64,000 bases of DNA from Rhizobiales bacterium 65-79. GTDB lineage: Bacteria > Pseudomonadota > Alphaproteobacteria > Rhizobiales > Rhizobiaceae. Within the stretch, counting starts at the first letter, position 1, and the number at the start of each line of letters is the position of its first letter. The position numbers and the translations under genes were made by a program. The notes below the pieces were generated by a model. The model searched no databases and was not told the DNA's origin. It worked only from the letters and a program-made list of their open reading frames with translations. Location: NCBI GenBank assembly GCA_001896885.1, contig MKRJ01000024.1, forward strand, positions 1 through 64,000, given 5' to 3'. Below are positions 19,850-28,194 of this stretch, one piece after another.

Positions 19850-20509
19850 ATGATCCTCCATCCGGTATTCCGCGCGCTTGCGGCCGCTCTCGTCCTGTTC
19901 CCGCTGGCCGCCGCGCTTTCGGCCTGCAACGGGGACGAAAGCTGGCACGCGACCAACGTGACCGGCGTCTCGCCGGATCTCGAATTCACCATGACCCGCG
20001 CCGAGGACGGCAAGGAAGTCACCGCCGCCGACTATCGCGGCAAGGTGACGATGCTTTATTTCGGCTATACGTTCTGCCCCGACATCTGCCCCACCACGCT
20101 TTCCAACGTCGCCCAGATATTGAAGGGTCTGGGCGACGAAGCCGGCAAGGTCCGCGTCCTCTTCGTGACGGTCGATCCTGACCGCGACACGCCGAAAGTG
20201 CTGAACCAGTACACGGATGCGTTCGCGCCCCAGTTCGACGGCCTCATCGGCACGCCGGATGAACTCGCCGCGCTCGCCCGCCGCTATCGCATCGCCTATT
20301 CCGTCAAGCCTTCGAATGATCCCACGAAATATGAAGTATCCCACAGCCCCGCCGTCTATGTCTTCGGCGACAAGGGCAAGGCGCGGCTTTTGATCGGCAA
20401 TATCGGCCAGGGCACGCCCGACCTGAAGGGCCTTGAAGCCGATCTTCATCGCCTGATCAACCAGGGTGACCGGCCCGGCTGGTTCGACTGGTTGCAAGGG
20501 ATGGTGTGA
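19850..20509 (+). CDS. SCO1/SenC/PrrC copper chaperone, lipoprotein
   Basis: This membrane-anchored thioredoxin-fold protein delivers copper to the CuA centre of cytochrome c oxidase. It has 219 residues. A lipobox ends at Cys26 (LAAALSAC). The copper-binding CPDIC motif has Cys76 and Cys80, and the third ligand is the histidine in YEVSHSPAVYVF. FVTVDPDRDTP is a further SCO hallmark. I chose ATG 19850 because it places a normal signal peptide at the N-terminus. A GTG at 19808 is in frame but adds an unlikely 14-residue extension. It should work with the PCu(A)C and CtaG-like genes about 4 kb away. Confidence 0.93.
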   Translation: MILHPVFRALAAALVLFPLAAALSACNGDESWHATNVTGVSPDLEFTMTRAEDGKEVTAADYRGKVTMLYFGYTFCPDICPTTLSNVAQILKGLGDEAGKVRVLFVTVDPDRDTPKVLNQYTDAFAPQFDGLIGTPDELAALARRYRIAYSVKPSNDPTKYEVSHSPAVYVFGDKGKARLLIGNIGQGTPDLKGLEADLHRLINQGDRPGWFDWLQGMV

Positions 20510-20539
20510 CCGTCCAGGCCACGGCGCATCCCTACCCCG

Positions 20540-21604
20540 TCAGCCGCCCGCGACGTCGCTTTCTACCGGCGTGACCATGGCCGAGACCACGGCGTCCATC
20601 GTCAGACGGCCGACCGGCCTATCCTTCGCATCGGTCACTCGTGCGGCGCGAGCCCCGGCCTGGGTCATTTGCTGCAGCGCCTCCTCCAGCGTCGCCGTTT
20701 CCGCAATGGCGGGACCGCTGGCCGGGTCCGATTCTCCACCCCTCCCGGCGGGGCTCATCACCGAGGAGACGAGCAGGACGCGGCCCCGGTTCACCTCCTG
20801 CACGAACTTGGCGATATAGCCGTTTGCCGGCTTGAGCACGATGTCCTGGCCAGTTCCCTGCTGGATGATCTCGCCGTCCCGCAGGATGGCGATGCGGTCG
20901 CCCAGCCGGAGCGCCTCGTCGAGGTCATGCGTGATGAAGACCACCGTCTTTCGGATTTCCTTCTGCAGTTCGAGGAGGATCGATTGCATGTCGGTGCGGA
21001 TAAGCGGGTCCAGCGCCGAGAACGCCTCGTCCATCAGGAGGATCGGTGCATCGGTGGCGAGCGCCCGCGCCAGGCCGACGCGCTGCTGCATGCCGCCGGA
21101 AAGCTGGTTCGGATAGCGGTCCGCGAAACCTTTCAGGCCGACGCGCTCGATCCATCGCGTCGCCGCCTCGTTCTGCTGGGCGCGGGGCATGCCGCGGACC
21201 TCGAGCCCGTAAACCGTATTGCCGAGCACCGTCCGGTGCGGCAGCAGCGCGAACCTCTGGAACACCATCGCGGTCCGGCTGCGGCGGAAGGCCCTGAGTT
21301 CCCCCTCGTTCATCTTCACCACGTCGGTGCCGTCGACGAGGACCTCTCCCGCCGTCGGGTCGATCAGCCGGTTGATGTGGCGGATGAGCGTGGACTTGCC
21401 GGAACCCGACAGGCCCATCACCACCTGGATGCCGCCCGCCGGCATGGAGATGTTGATGTCCTTTAGGCCGAGCACGCGGCCATGGCGCTGGTTGAGTTCG
21501 GCCTTCCCCATGCCCTCCTTGACGAGCTTGACATAGTGGGCCGCGTCAGAACCGAAGATCTTGTAGAGCGACTTGATTTCAATGCTCGCCCCCGCCTCAG
21601 CCAT
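20540..21604 (-). CDS. proV: Glycine betaine/choline-type ABC transporter, ATP-binding subunit
   Basis: This ATPase of an osmoprotectant importer has 354 residues. Walker A is GLSGSGKST (64-72), the signature is LSGGMQQR (168-175) and Walker B is ILLMDEAFSALDP. A CBS-type regulatory region follows from about 270, as in ProV/OpuAA, which sense ionic strength. The QQ and ALLPHRTVLGN features place it in the quaternary amine uptake family. Its ATG overlaps the end of the permease gene by 8 bp, so the order on the minus strand is proX-proW-proV. A rhizobial choline transporter (ChoV) is the alternative name. It is convergent with the SCO gene. Confidence 0.93.
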   Translation of the reverse strand: MAEAGASIEIKSLYKIFGSDAAHYVKLVKEGMGKAELNQRHGRVLGLKDINISMPAGGIQVVMGLSGSGKSTLIRHINRLIDPTAGEVLVDGTDVVKMNEGELRAFRRSRTAMVFQRFALLPHRTVLGNTVYGLEVRGMPRAQQNEAATRWIERVGLKGFADRYPNQLSGGMQQRVGLARALATDAPILLMDEAFSALDPLIRTDMQSILLELQKEIRKTVVFITHDLDEALRLGDRIAILRDGEIIQQGTGQDIVLKPANGYIAKFVQEVNRGRVLLVSSVMSPAGRGGESDPASGPAIAETATLEEALQQMTQAGARAARVTDAKDRPVGRLTMDAVVSAMVTPVESDVAGG

Positions 21605-22484
21605 GAATGATTTCCCGGTGCTTCTGCAGCCGGCGTCCGAAGGCCTGGCTGACGCGGTCGAAGATGATGGCGATACCGACGATGGCGAGGCCGTTGAAGA
21701 CGCCGAGCGTGAAATACTGGTTGGCGATCGCCTTCAGCACCGGCTGGCCCAGCCCCTCGACGCCGATCATCGCGGCGATGACGACCATGGCGAGCGCCAT
21801 CATGATGGTCTGGTTGATGCCGGCCATGATAGTGGGCAGGGCCAGCGGCATCTGCACGTTCTTGAGCTTCTGCCAACTCGATGAGCCGTAGGCGTCGGCC
21901 GCCTCCAGCACATCCTTGTCGACCAGCCTTATGCCCAGGTCGGTGAGCCGGATGACCGGCGGGATCGCATAGACGACGACCGCGATCAGGCCCGGCACCT
22001 TGCCGATGCCGAGCAGCATCACCACGGGGATGAGATAGACGAAGCTCGGCATGGTCTGCATCACGTCGAGCACCGGGTTGATCGCGTTGCGCAGCCGGTC
22101 CGAGCGCGACATGGCGATGCCGATCGGGATGCCGATCACGACCGAGAGCACCGTGGAGACGAAGATCATGGAGATCGTCTTCATTGTGTCGTCCCACATG
22201 TCGAAAAGCCCGATGACGACGAGAGTGGCGACCGTGCTGAGCACGACCTTCCAGTCGCGGCTCCCCAGCCAGGCGATCGCCGCGATCAGAAGCAGGATGA
22301 TCGGCCAAGGGGTATTGGTCAGGAACCGCTCGGAGTGGATGAGGAAATATTGCAGCGGGCTGAAGAAGGACTCGATCGGGTCTCCGTAGGCGCGGGTGAA
22401 ATCCCGAAAACCGCTGTCGATGCTCTTCTTGAGCATCCGCAGGAAATCGTCATTGAGATGCGGGAATGTCGAAAGCCAGTGCAT
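21597..22484 (-). CDS. proW: Glycine betaine/choline-type ABC transporter, permease subunit
   Basis: This inner-membrane permease of about 295 residues has some six to seven helices. The conserved EAA loop for coupling to the ATPase is DVLEAADAYGSSSWQKLKNV, followed by VQMPLALPTIMAGINQTIMM. It matches ProW/OpuAB-type permeases. I chose ATG 22484 (MHWLSTFPHLNDD). A GTG at 22541 would add 19 basic residues without a ribosome binding site. It lies between proX and proV and overlaps proV by 8 bp. Confidence 0.91.
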   Translation of the reverse strand: MHWLSTFPHLNDDFLRMLKKSIDSGFRDFTRAYGDPIESFFSPLQYFLIHSERFLTNTPWPIILLLIAAIAWLGSRDWKVVLSTVATLVVIGLFDMWDDTMKTISMIFVSTVLSVVIGIPIGIAMSRSDRLRNAINPVLDVMQTMPSFVYLIPVVMLLGIGKVPGLIAVVVYAIPPVIRLTDLGIRLVDKDVLEAADAYGSSSWQKLKNVQMPLALPTIMAGINQTIMMALAMVVIAAMIGVEGLGQPVLKAIANQYFTLGVFNGLAIVGIAIIFDRVSQAFGRRLQKHREIIHG

Positions 22485-22612
22485 GGTCTTGTGCCTGTCG
22501 TTCGGCGCCGCCGGCTTCGGGCGCGCTTTCGGTGTATGCACAAAGGATTACGCGTCAATGCCCCGACGGTTCAAGGACGAAGCGACCAACTCCGCGCCTT
22601 TCCCCGAAACAC

Positions 22613-22640
22613 GGAAAGCGGCGGGTGCGCCGCCGCTTCC
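22613..22640 (-). terminator. GC-rich hairpin between proX and proW
   Basis: An 11-bp GC-rich stem (GGAA plus GCGGCGG arms with one bulged base) and a 5-nt loop lie 21 bp after the proX stop and upstream of proW. There is no run of U after it, so it is more likely a processing or attenuation element. Such elements raise binding-protein mRNA over permease mRNA. Inferred from sequence only. Confidence 0.5.
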
Positions 22641-22660
22641 GGTCGTCTCTTCGGCCCGAG

Positions 22661-23662
22661 CTATTCGACGGCCTTCTTCACCTTGTCGGCGACGTCGGCG
22701 CTGACCCACTTGGTCCAGATGTCCGGGCTGTTCTTCAGGAAGTGCTTGGCGCCTTCCTCGCCCGTCGCCTGGTTGTCGGTCATCCAGGCGAGAAGCTTGT
22801 TCACCGTCGCGTTCGACCAGGTCCGCTTCTTGAAATAGTCCATGGCGGGACCGGCGCGTTCCGCGAACTTGGTGGTCACCAGGGTCTCGACATGGTCCTT
22901 CGGCCAGGCGTTCGGCTTCGGATCGGGGCAGTCGGCGACCGTGTTGCAGCGTTTCCATTCCGCCGCATCGTAGGGCACGCCGTATTCGAGCTTCACCATC
23001 TCGTACTTGCCGAGGATCGCGGTCGGGGCCCAGTAGTAGCCGAGCCAGCCTTCCTTGCGCTCGTAGGCCTTGGCGATGGAGCCGTCCAGGCCGGCCGCCG
23101 AGCCGGTGTCGACCAGCACGAAGCCATGCTTCGCCGCGTCGTAGGCCTTGAAATACTGCGCCGTCACCCGGGTGCCGCCCCAGCCCTGCGGGCCGTTGAA
23201 GACCGCGCCCTTGGATTTGTCCTCCGGAGCGGGGAAGAGTTCGGGATGCTTCAGCGCGTCGGGGATCGTCTTGATGTCGGGATGGGCGTCGGCGATGTAT
23301 TTCGGGATGAACCAGCCCTGGACCGCGCCATCCGAAAGAGCCTGACCCGTCGAGATCAGCTTCTTCTCCGAAATGCCGCGATGCACGACATCGGGCAGGA
23401 GGTCGACCCAGCCTTCCGGCGCCACGTCCGGCTCGCCCTTCTCGGTCATCGAGGTCAGGGTCGGCACGGTGTCGCCGATGACGAGGCTGGCGTTGCAGCC
23501 ATAGCCGGCGTTCAGGATGATCTTGTCGATATTGGCCAGCACCTCGGCCGACTGCCAGTTCATGTTGGCGATGGTGACGTCGCCGCATTCGGCGGCGGAC
23601 GCCGCGCCTGCGAAACCGCCCAGCGCCAGGGCAAGGACGGTCGAAGCAAGCAGTTTCCTCAT
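22661..23662 (-). CDS. proX: Glycine betaine/choline-type ABC transporter, substrate-binding protein
   Basis: This periplasmic binding protein of 333 residues has a signal peptide cleaved after ASA at about residue 23. The mature protein contains aromatic residues and motifs of the ProX/OpuAC type II fold, such as IANMNWQSAEVLANIDK and GWVDLLPDVV. These form the aromatic cage for quaternary amines such as glycine betaine, proline betaine or choline. It is the first gene of the minus-strand operon proX-proW-proV. The 216-bp gap upstream contains the terminator of the preceding pcuC gene and presumably the promoter. Substrate preference between betaine and choline cannot be resolved by eye. Confidence 0.92.
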   Translation of the reverse strand: MRKLLASTVLALALGGFAGAASAAECGDVTIANMNWQSAEVLANIDKIILNAGYGCNASLVIGDTVPTLTSMTEKGEPDVAPEGWVDLLPDVVHRGISEKKLISTGQALSDGAVQGWFIPKYIADAHPDIKTIPDALKHPELFPAPEDKSKGAVFNGPQGWGGTRVTAQYFKAYDAAKHGFVLVDTGSAAGLDGSIAKAYERKEGWLGYYWAPTAILGKYEMVKLEYGVPYDAAEWKRCNTVADCPDPKPNAWPKDHVETLVTTKFAERAGPAMDYFKKRTWSNATVNKLLAWMTDNQATGEEGAKHFLKNSPDIWTKWVSADVADKVKKAVE

Positions 23663-23858
23663 GGATTACGCTCCCCAGGGTTGATCCGACTTCATTTTAC
23701 ACGCCTCTCGATTGCAGCCGGCGGGAAGGCTGCGGCGACAGGCGCGAGACCTCCAGCCAACAGGTCGGGTGGCCCGGGATGCTGCCCGCCAGCGACGAAA
23801 GCTTGTCTTTTTACGACGAACCCGTTCTTCCGCCCCTTTTGGCGGCAGCGCCAATCGT

Positions 23859-23878
23859 GCTTGCCGGTTTCGGCAAGC
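23859..23878 (-). terminator. Hairpin directly after the pcuC stop codon
   Basis: A perfect 8-bp stem (GCTTGCCG arm) with a 4-nt loop begins at the base after the TAG stop of the PCu(A)C gene. No U-tract follows, so termination may be weak or Rho-assisted. Its position makes it the likely 3' end of the ctaG-pcuC transcript and separates it from proX. Confidence 0.55.
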
Positions 23879-24349
23879 CTATTCGCCCTTCGCGTTGCGC
23901 ACCGGAAAACCCGCCGTCAGCGTGCCGCCGTCATCGAAGGTCAGCGTCATCTGGACCGTGGCGCCCGGCTTCACCTGCTCGCCCGGTTTCATGCACATAA
24001 GATGATAGCCGCCCGGCGCGAACGACACCGAACCGTGGGCGGGAACGTCGACGCTGTCGACCATCGCCATATGGTCGCCTTTCGAGAGATGCAGCATCAG
24101 CATGCCGCAGGCGGACGAGGATGCCGAAACGATCTTCCGGTCCATGCCGGTGTCGTTCTTCAGCGTGAAATAGCCCGCTGCCGGCCGCGACGGCAGCACG
24201 CTGCGTACCCAGGCGCCGGAAAGTGTCATGCCCGCCTCGTCGGCGAATGTCGGGCCCGGCGCAAAGGCCAGCCCGGCGGCAAACAAGAGCGCGCTAGCGG
24301 CCCGTCCATTGCCACGAAGAAATGACCGGGCCCATAGCATCTCCTTCAT
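23879..24349 (-). CDS. pcuC: PCu(A)C-type periplasmic copper chaperone
   Basis: This 156-residue exported protein collects Cu(I) in the periplasm and hands it to SCO or directly to the CuA site of cytochrome oxidase. A long basic N-terminus precedes a hydrophobic signal segment that ends near PTFADEA (about 37). The copper ligands follow the family pattern: MLHLSKGDHMAM, and later YHLMCM about 20 residues on. The gene begins inside the 3' end of the ctaG-like gene and overlaps it by 56 bp in another frame, so the two are probably translationally coupled. Later internal starts are possible, but the visible signal peptide supports the annotated region. Confidence 0.9.
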   Translation of the reverse strand: MKEMLWARSFLRGNGRAASALLFAAGLAFAPGPTFADEAGMTLSGAWVRSVLPSRPAAGYFTLKNDTGMDRKIVSASSSACGMLMLHLSKGDHMAMVDSVDVPAHGSVSFAPGGYHLMCMKPGEQVKPGATVQMTLTFDDGGTLTAGFPVRNAKGE

Positions 24350-25280
24350 CCTCCTCTTTCCACTGCTTTTCCTCGGCCTGCCGAAGGAAATTGATGACGA
24401 TGATCAGCGCGATCACGCTCATCATCGATGACGGGATCCACACGATCAGCCCGCCATATTGCTGGTCGTCGATCGCTCCGACCGACGGGTAGAGGCGGCC
24501 GCACCAGTCGTAGAAGGTATAGATATCGTGCTCGACGAACGCGATCAGCGAGCCCGTGATGATCTGCGGGAACATGACCAGCATGGTGAGCGTCGCACGG
24601 ATGGCGAAGGAGGCGAAGGCCGGCGGCGCCGGGCGCGGGTCGAGCACCAGGCACCAGAAGAAGAGACCGTCGACCACCATCGACCAGTTCATCACCGAAT
24701 AGAGCGTCGGGTCGATCATGGCGCGGAAATGGATGGGCGGCGTCAGCCAGAGCGCGATGAGCCCAAAGAACAGCACGGCGGCGAGGAAAGGCTGCTGCAC
24801 GATCGCGGTCACCGTCCGCACCGGCCGCGATCGAAGGAAAACCAGCACCGGTTCGGGCATGCCGCGTGTCAGGGTCGCGCCGGGCCAGGCAAGTGCGATC
24901 AGGAACGGCCCGAGATGGTGCATGACCACGTGCTGGATCCGGTTCAGGAAGAACATGTGCTGCGCCATGTATTCGAACCGGGTCTGCAGCACGATCCAGA
25001 TCGCCGCGATGCCGATATAGTAGAAGACGGTGCGCCAGAGCGCCGGGCGCTCGGCGGGCGGCGTGCGCGCCAGCCCGCGCGCGTGCCAATAGATCGCCAG
25101 CGTCGCCGCGATGTACCAGAGCGGCGAGAAATCCCACGGAGCCCAGAAGGGCATGGCCGCCATGCGGTAGGTGGACATCCACCACAGGAAAGCGCCCAGC
25201 GCCGCTATCCCGGCATAGAGCCCGTAGGTTCGCCGCGCCGGTTGCGCCTGCTCAATGGAAATGCTCAGAGTTTCAGCCAT
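24294..25280 (-). CDS. CtaG_Caa3-type cytochrome c oxidase assembly membrane protein
   Basis: This 328-residue inner-membrane protein has about seven hydrophobic helices and belongs to the CtaG (caa3-type) family found near copper-oxidase genes. Conserved histidine- and methionine-rich stretches (YMAQHMFFLNRIQHVVMHHL) fall in helices typical of metal-handling CtaG proteins. It overlaps pcuC by 56 bp, which supports a shared role in copper insertion into oxidase. This is not the Cox11-type CtaG. An ATG at 25292 would add four residues; 25280 was preferred because the upstream GGGAAG abuts the earlier start. Confidence 0.85.
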   Translation of the reverse strand: MAETLSISIEQAQPARRTYGLYAGIAALGAFLWWMSTYRMAAMPFWAPWDFSPLWYIAATLAIYWHARGLARTPPAERPALWRTVFYYIGIAAIWIVLQTRFEYMAQHMFFLNRIQHVVMHHLGPFLIALAWPGATLTRGMPEPVLVFLRSRPVRTVTAIVQQPFLAAVLFFGLIALWLTPPIHFRAMIDPTLYSVMNWSMVVDGLFFWCLVLDPRPAPPAFASFAIRATLTMLVMFPQIITGSLIAFVEHDIYTFYDWCGRLYPSVGAIDDQQYGGLIVWIPSSMMSVIALIIVINFLRQAEEKQWKEEDEGDAMGPVISSWQWTGR

Positions 25281-25597
25281 GGCCGGTCGCATCTTCCCGT
25301 TCCGGCGGCTGTTACGGGTTTGTCTGGGCAGCCGAGTGAGGCGTCCCGCAGGCGTCCCGATGCCGGAAACGATTCCCCTCTACGGCATTTCCGGCGCGCC
25401 GTGAGCCAGACCAATCGTCGCGGCACCACACTGTCGGTCCGTTTCCGGCATTTGCCCGCGCTGTTGGGCAAATATCGGGATCAAGGGACCACCGGCAAAT
25501 CGTTGTCCCGGTGGAGCTTGAATGATGGACAACGCATTGCGGCCGCCTTTCGGCGGCCGCAAGGAAGTCGTGCCTTTCCGGGTGGAGAGCGGTGGTC
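25281..25597. other. Gene-free interval upstream of the ctaG-like gene
   Basis: This 317-bp stretch separates the ctaG-like gene from the TadG-like gene, both on the minus strand. It should contain the ctaG-pcuC promoter and holds the hairpin at 25537-25562. No convincing coding sequence or clear promoter hexamers were seen. Confidence 0.5.
25537..25562 (-). terminator. Strong hairpin 35 bp after the TadG-like gene
   Basis: A perfect 11-bp GC-rich stem (TTGCGGCCGCC arm) with a 4-nt loop lies 35 bp downstream of the stop of the TadG-like gene. In the minus direction it is followed by a short mixed T/G tract rather than a U-run. It is the best candidate terminator for that gene. Confidence 0.6.
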
Positions 25598-27064
25598 CTA
25601 CTGCGTCAGCACCAGCCGTTCCGTATCCGCGATGATGGCCTGGAAGGCCTGGTCGAGTTGCGGGCCGGTCGAGACGTCGAAGAAGTGCTTGCTGGAGGGC
25701 GTGTCCTCGGAGGCGCAGTCCTTGAGCACGCTCCGCGCCTCCTGCCTTTCGGTGGGGCTCATGCTCTTGTCGTCGAGGTCGAAGCCGATCGTGTAGATCT
25801 TGATGCCGTCGGCCTTCATGTTGGAGCAGAGGCTTTCCGCATTGCTGCGCGCCACGTTGCCCTGCGCGTTGTTGTTGCCGCTCACCCCGGCATAGGCCGT
25901 ATTGAACTGCCCGTCGGTCATGAGGATCGCCACCTTCGACAGCTTGTCCGGATTGCTGTCCGCGGGACCGTCGCCCAGGCCGGCGGTCTTGATGGCGGAC
26001 CGCCACTTGGGCGAAAGCATGTAGTAAGTCCACTGGACGGCGATAGCGCCGGCCGTATAGCCGTTGGCCTTGAAAGCCTTGATCGAATTGAGCAGCGAAC
26101 CCTCGTCGGTCGTCAGCGGAATGAGCTTCGCGTCGGGGCATTTGTTCATGCCGGACCCGCTCAGCCGGTTGTCGCGATTCACCAGCGCGTAATACTGCTT
26201 GCCCGACTTGTCGGTGCGGATGGCGTCGGGACCGTCGGCGCTGAAATCCGCGTTTCCATAGAGATCCTTGCGCTCCGTCGCGCAGCTGTCGGGATGGGGA
26301 TAGGCTGCCGCGACGATCGAGGTATAGTCGGCGAAGGAGGGCAGGAGCTTGCTCTTCGTCTTCGAGACGAGAAGCGGGCTGCCCGCTACCGGCGGCAGGT
26401 CGGACGAGGACGAGGTCTCCGCATAGACATCCGTGGCGAGCGCGCCGACATTGACGCCCGACGCGTAGGGGACAAGCGCGACCCGCACCCTCGGATTGTT
26501 CGGGTTCTGGTTGCCGAGCATGGTCTTGACCGCATTCGTGGCCGCGGTCCGAAGGTTTCCGATCTTGTCGTGGTCGGCCATGGAACCGGTGAGGTCCAGC
26601 ATCATGGCGACTTCGACGGTCTTGTCGGAATAAAGCGCCGCCGATTTGACCGCAACTTTCTGCACGTCCGCGCCGAAGAGCGGAAAGAGCAGGGCGACCT
26701 TGACGCTGGCCACCGCCGTCACCGTCTTGCTGGTGTGGTCGACCACCAGCGAATCGAGGTTTATCGCGTCGGCCGAGGCGAAGCCGGTGCCGCCGTTCAC
26801 GAACAGGAACGACTTGACCGTCTTCTCCGCATCGCTCTCGGGAATGGCCCCGGTCGTCAGGTCCCGGGCGGTCGAGGTGACGGCCGAATCGAGCGCATTC
26901 AACAGGTTGGAGCGCACCAGCACCAGTTGCACGGTATTGACGCCCAGGCCGGCGGACAGCAGGAGCATCGCGCTTATCCCCGCCGTGATGACGGCGAAAT
27001 TGCCGCGCCTGTCCTCGACGAAACGGGCGATCGTCCTGACCGCACCCCCAAAATACTGCCGCAT
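25598..27064 (-). CDS. TadG-like membrane-anchored VWA domain protein
   Basis: This 488-residue protein starts with the TadE/TadG-type RRGNFAV motif (19-25) and one membrane helix (about 22-50), followed by a large extracytoplasmic part. A von Willebrand A domain begins near residue 150 and has the MIDAS-like sequence DLTGS (157-161). Its later part includes VAILMTDGQFN and YTIGFDL. The fusion of a TadG N-terminus with VWA is common in alphaproteobacteria, where TadG belongs to Flp pilus loci. No other tad or flp gene is in the window, so this is an isolated member and its partner is unknown. Confidence 0.87.
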   Translation of the reverse strand: MRQYFGGAVRTIARFVEDRRGNFAVITAGISAMLLLSAGLGVNTVQLVLVRSNLLNALDSAVTSTARDLTTGAIPESDAEKTVKSFLFVNGGTGFASADAINLDSLVVDHTSKTVTAVASVKVALLFPLFGADVQKVAVKSAALYSDKTVEVAMMLDLTGSMADHDKIGNLRTAATNAVKTMLGNQNPNNPRVRVALVPYASGVNVGALATDVYAETSSSSDLPPVAGSPLLVSKTKSKLLPSFADYTSIVAAAYPHPDSCATERKDLYGNADFSADGPDAIRTDKSGKQYYALVNRDNRLSGSGMNKCPDAKLIPLTTDEGSLLNSIKAFKANGYTAGAIAVQWTYYMLSPKWRSAIKTAGLGDGPADSNPDKLSKVAILMTDGQFNTAYAGVSGNNNAQGNVARSNAESLCSNMKADGIKIYTIGFDLDDKSMSPTERQEARSVLKDCASEDTPSSKHFFDVSTGPQLDQAFQAIIADTERLVLTQ

Positions 27065-27332
27065 CTGTCCTGGCCTCCGTTCGACGGCGTGGCGCCGTTG
27101 AGCGGATGGTTGCAGGAAGCTTGCCGATCCCGGCAGCCGGAACAGCGGGATCGTCGTAAGTCATTGATTCTAATGGAGATGCGATCGGCAACAGGGTTAA
27201 TCGCCGGTTAAGCAAAAATGGCCTTTTGAAAATCCTTTACCGATCGTCAACCCTGGACGGGCCGGGCGTCCTCCCGACGCGAGGAACAATGTCCCGAAAA
27301 GGCACGCCGCGATCGCCCCGTCCCGCTTCGGG

Positions 27333-27794
27333 TCAGCCGCAATAGGGCTGCCGCCGGCCGCCGGAATAGCGCCGCACAAGGTCGCGGGAAAGCATCGCGG
27401 GGGCCACCCCGCCGGCGCTCGTTTCCACGTCCGCGAGGACGCGACCGTAATATTTGCCGCCGCCGACATTCGAGATGGTCACCGCCTGTCCCTCGAGCAG
27501 GGCGGCAAGCGCGTCGCGCGCCACGGCGGCCGCAACGCGTTCCTCGCCACAGCGGCTGTGCAGTTCGGGCGCGTCGATGCCGCGGATACGCACGCTGACG
27601 CGTACCGTCTCTCCCGGCCAGACATGCGCCTCGGCCACGAACGTGTCCCCGTCGATCACCCTCACCACCGTTGCAGCCACCGGGCCGCTGATCTCGTCGC
27701 GCGCATGGGCGACTCCGGCACATGCAAGCACGGCCGCCAACGCGGCCGGCATCGGTGAAGGGAAACGGACGGCGAAGGGAGGAGTCCGGAACAT
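27333..27794 (-). CDS. Secreted SNase-like (thermonuclease) nuclease
   Basis: This 153-residue protein has a hydrophobic N-terminal signal (about 15-31, ending VAHARDE) and a staphylococcal nuclease-like OB fold. Visible motifs are VIDGDTF at 47-53 and RIRGIDAPE at 69-77, which carry the calcium-site aspartates and an active-site arginine. LLEGQAVTISNVGGGKYYGR contains the second catalytic region in altered form. The C-terminus ends RRQPYCG. Such proteins degrade extracellular or periplasmic nucleic acids, although many family members are inactive. It follows the TadG-like gene after a 268-bp non-coding interval. Confidence 0.87.
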   Translation of the reverse strand: MFRTPPFAVRFPSPMPAALAAVLACAGVAHARDEISGPVAATVVRVIDGDTFVAEAHVWPGETVRVSVRIRGIDAPELHSRCGEERVAAAVARDALAALLEGQAVTISNVGGGKYYGRVLADVETSAGGVAPAMLSRDLVRRYSGGRRQPYCG

Positions 27795-27843
27795 GTGCGG
27801 AATTTATTCCTATTCCGCGCTGATTGCAATGGCGGCTGGCGGG

Positions 27844-28068
27844 TCAGAAATCGATCGCCCTGCCCTTCACCTCCCAGTCGCCGTAACGCGCCGGATCCTT
27901 GCCGCCGCGGCCCCCGCGCTCGACAGGGTTCTCCGCCTCTTTCGCCAGATATTCCTTGCGCCTGGCATCGGCCTCGGCGAGCGCGCGCAGCGCGGCGGGC
28001 GGCAGCTTTTTCGCCGCTTGACCGGTACCGGCTGCGGTTGGCCGGCCATTCTTCCTCTCGTCCGTCAT
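27844..28068 (-). CDS. DUF1674 family protein (succinate dehydrogenase assembly factor 4-like)
   Basis: This small protein of 74 residues ends with the family motif NPVERGGRGGKDPARYGDWEVKGRAIDF, split here as NPVERGGRGG and DPARYGDWEVKGRAIDF. The domain is homologous to mitochondrial Sdh8/SDHAF4, which binds flavinylated SdhA during complex II assembly. I chose ATG 28068 because AGAGG lies about 7 bp upstream; an ATG at 28086 would add six residues. It is a stand-alone minus-strand gene whose upstream region is shared with the divergent htpX. The alphaproteobacterial genes are usually annotated only as DUF1674. Confidence 0.88.
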   Translation of the reverse strand: MTDERKNGRPTAAGTGQAAKKLPPAALRALAEADARRKEYLAKEAENPVERGGRGGKDPARYGDWEVKGRAIDF

Positions 28069-28194
28069 CTCGCGCCTCTTCGTCATTGAAACCGTCCGCC
28101 CGGTTTCCCATCATATAGGCGGTCAATCCGGTGCGATCGACTCCGAAAAGGCCCGGTATCGAGCCCTCGAGCGCGCCGCCTTGTGGAGCGGAGA

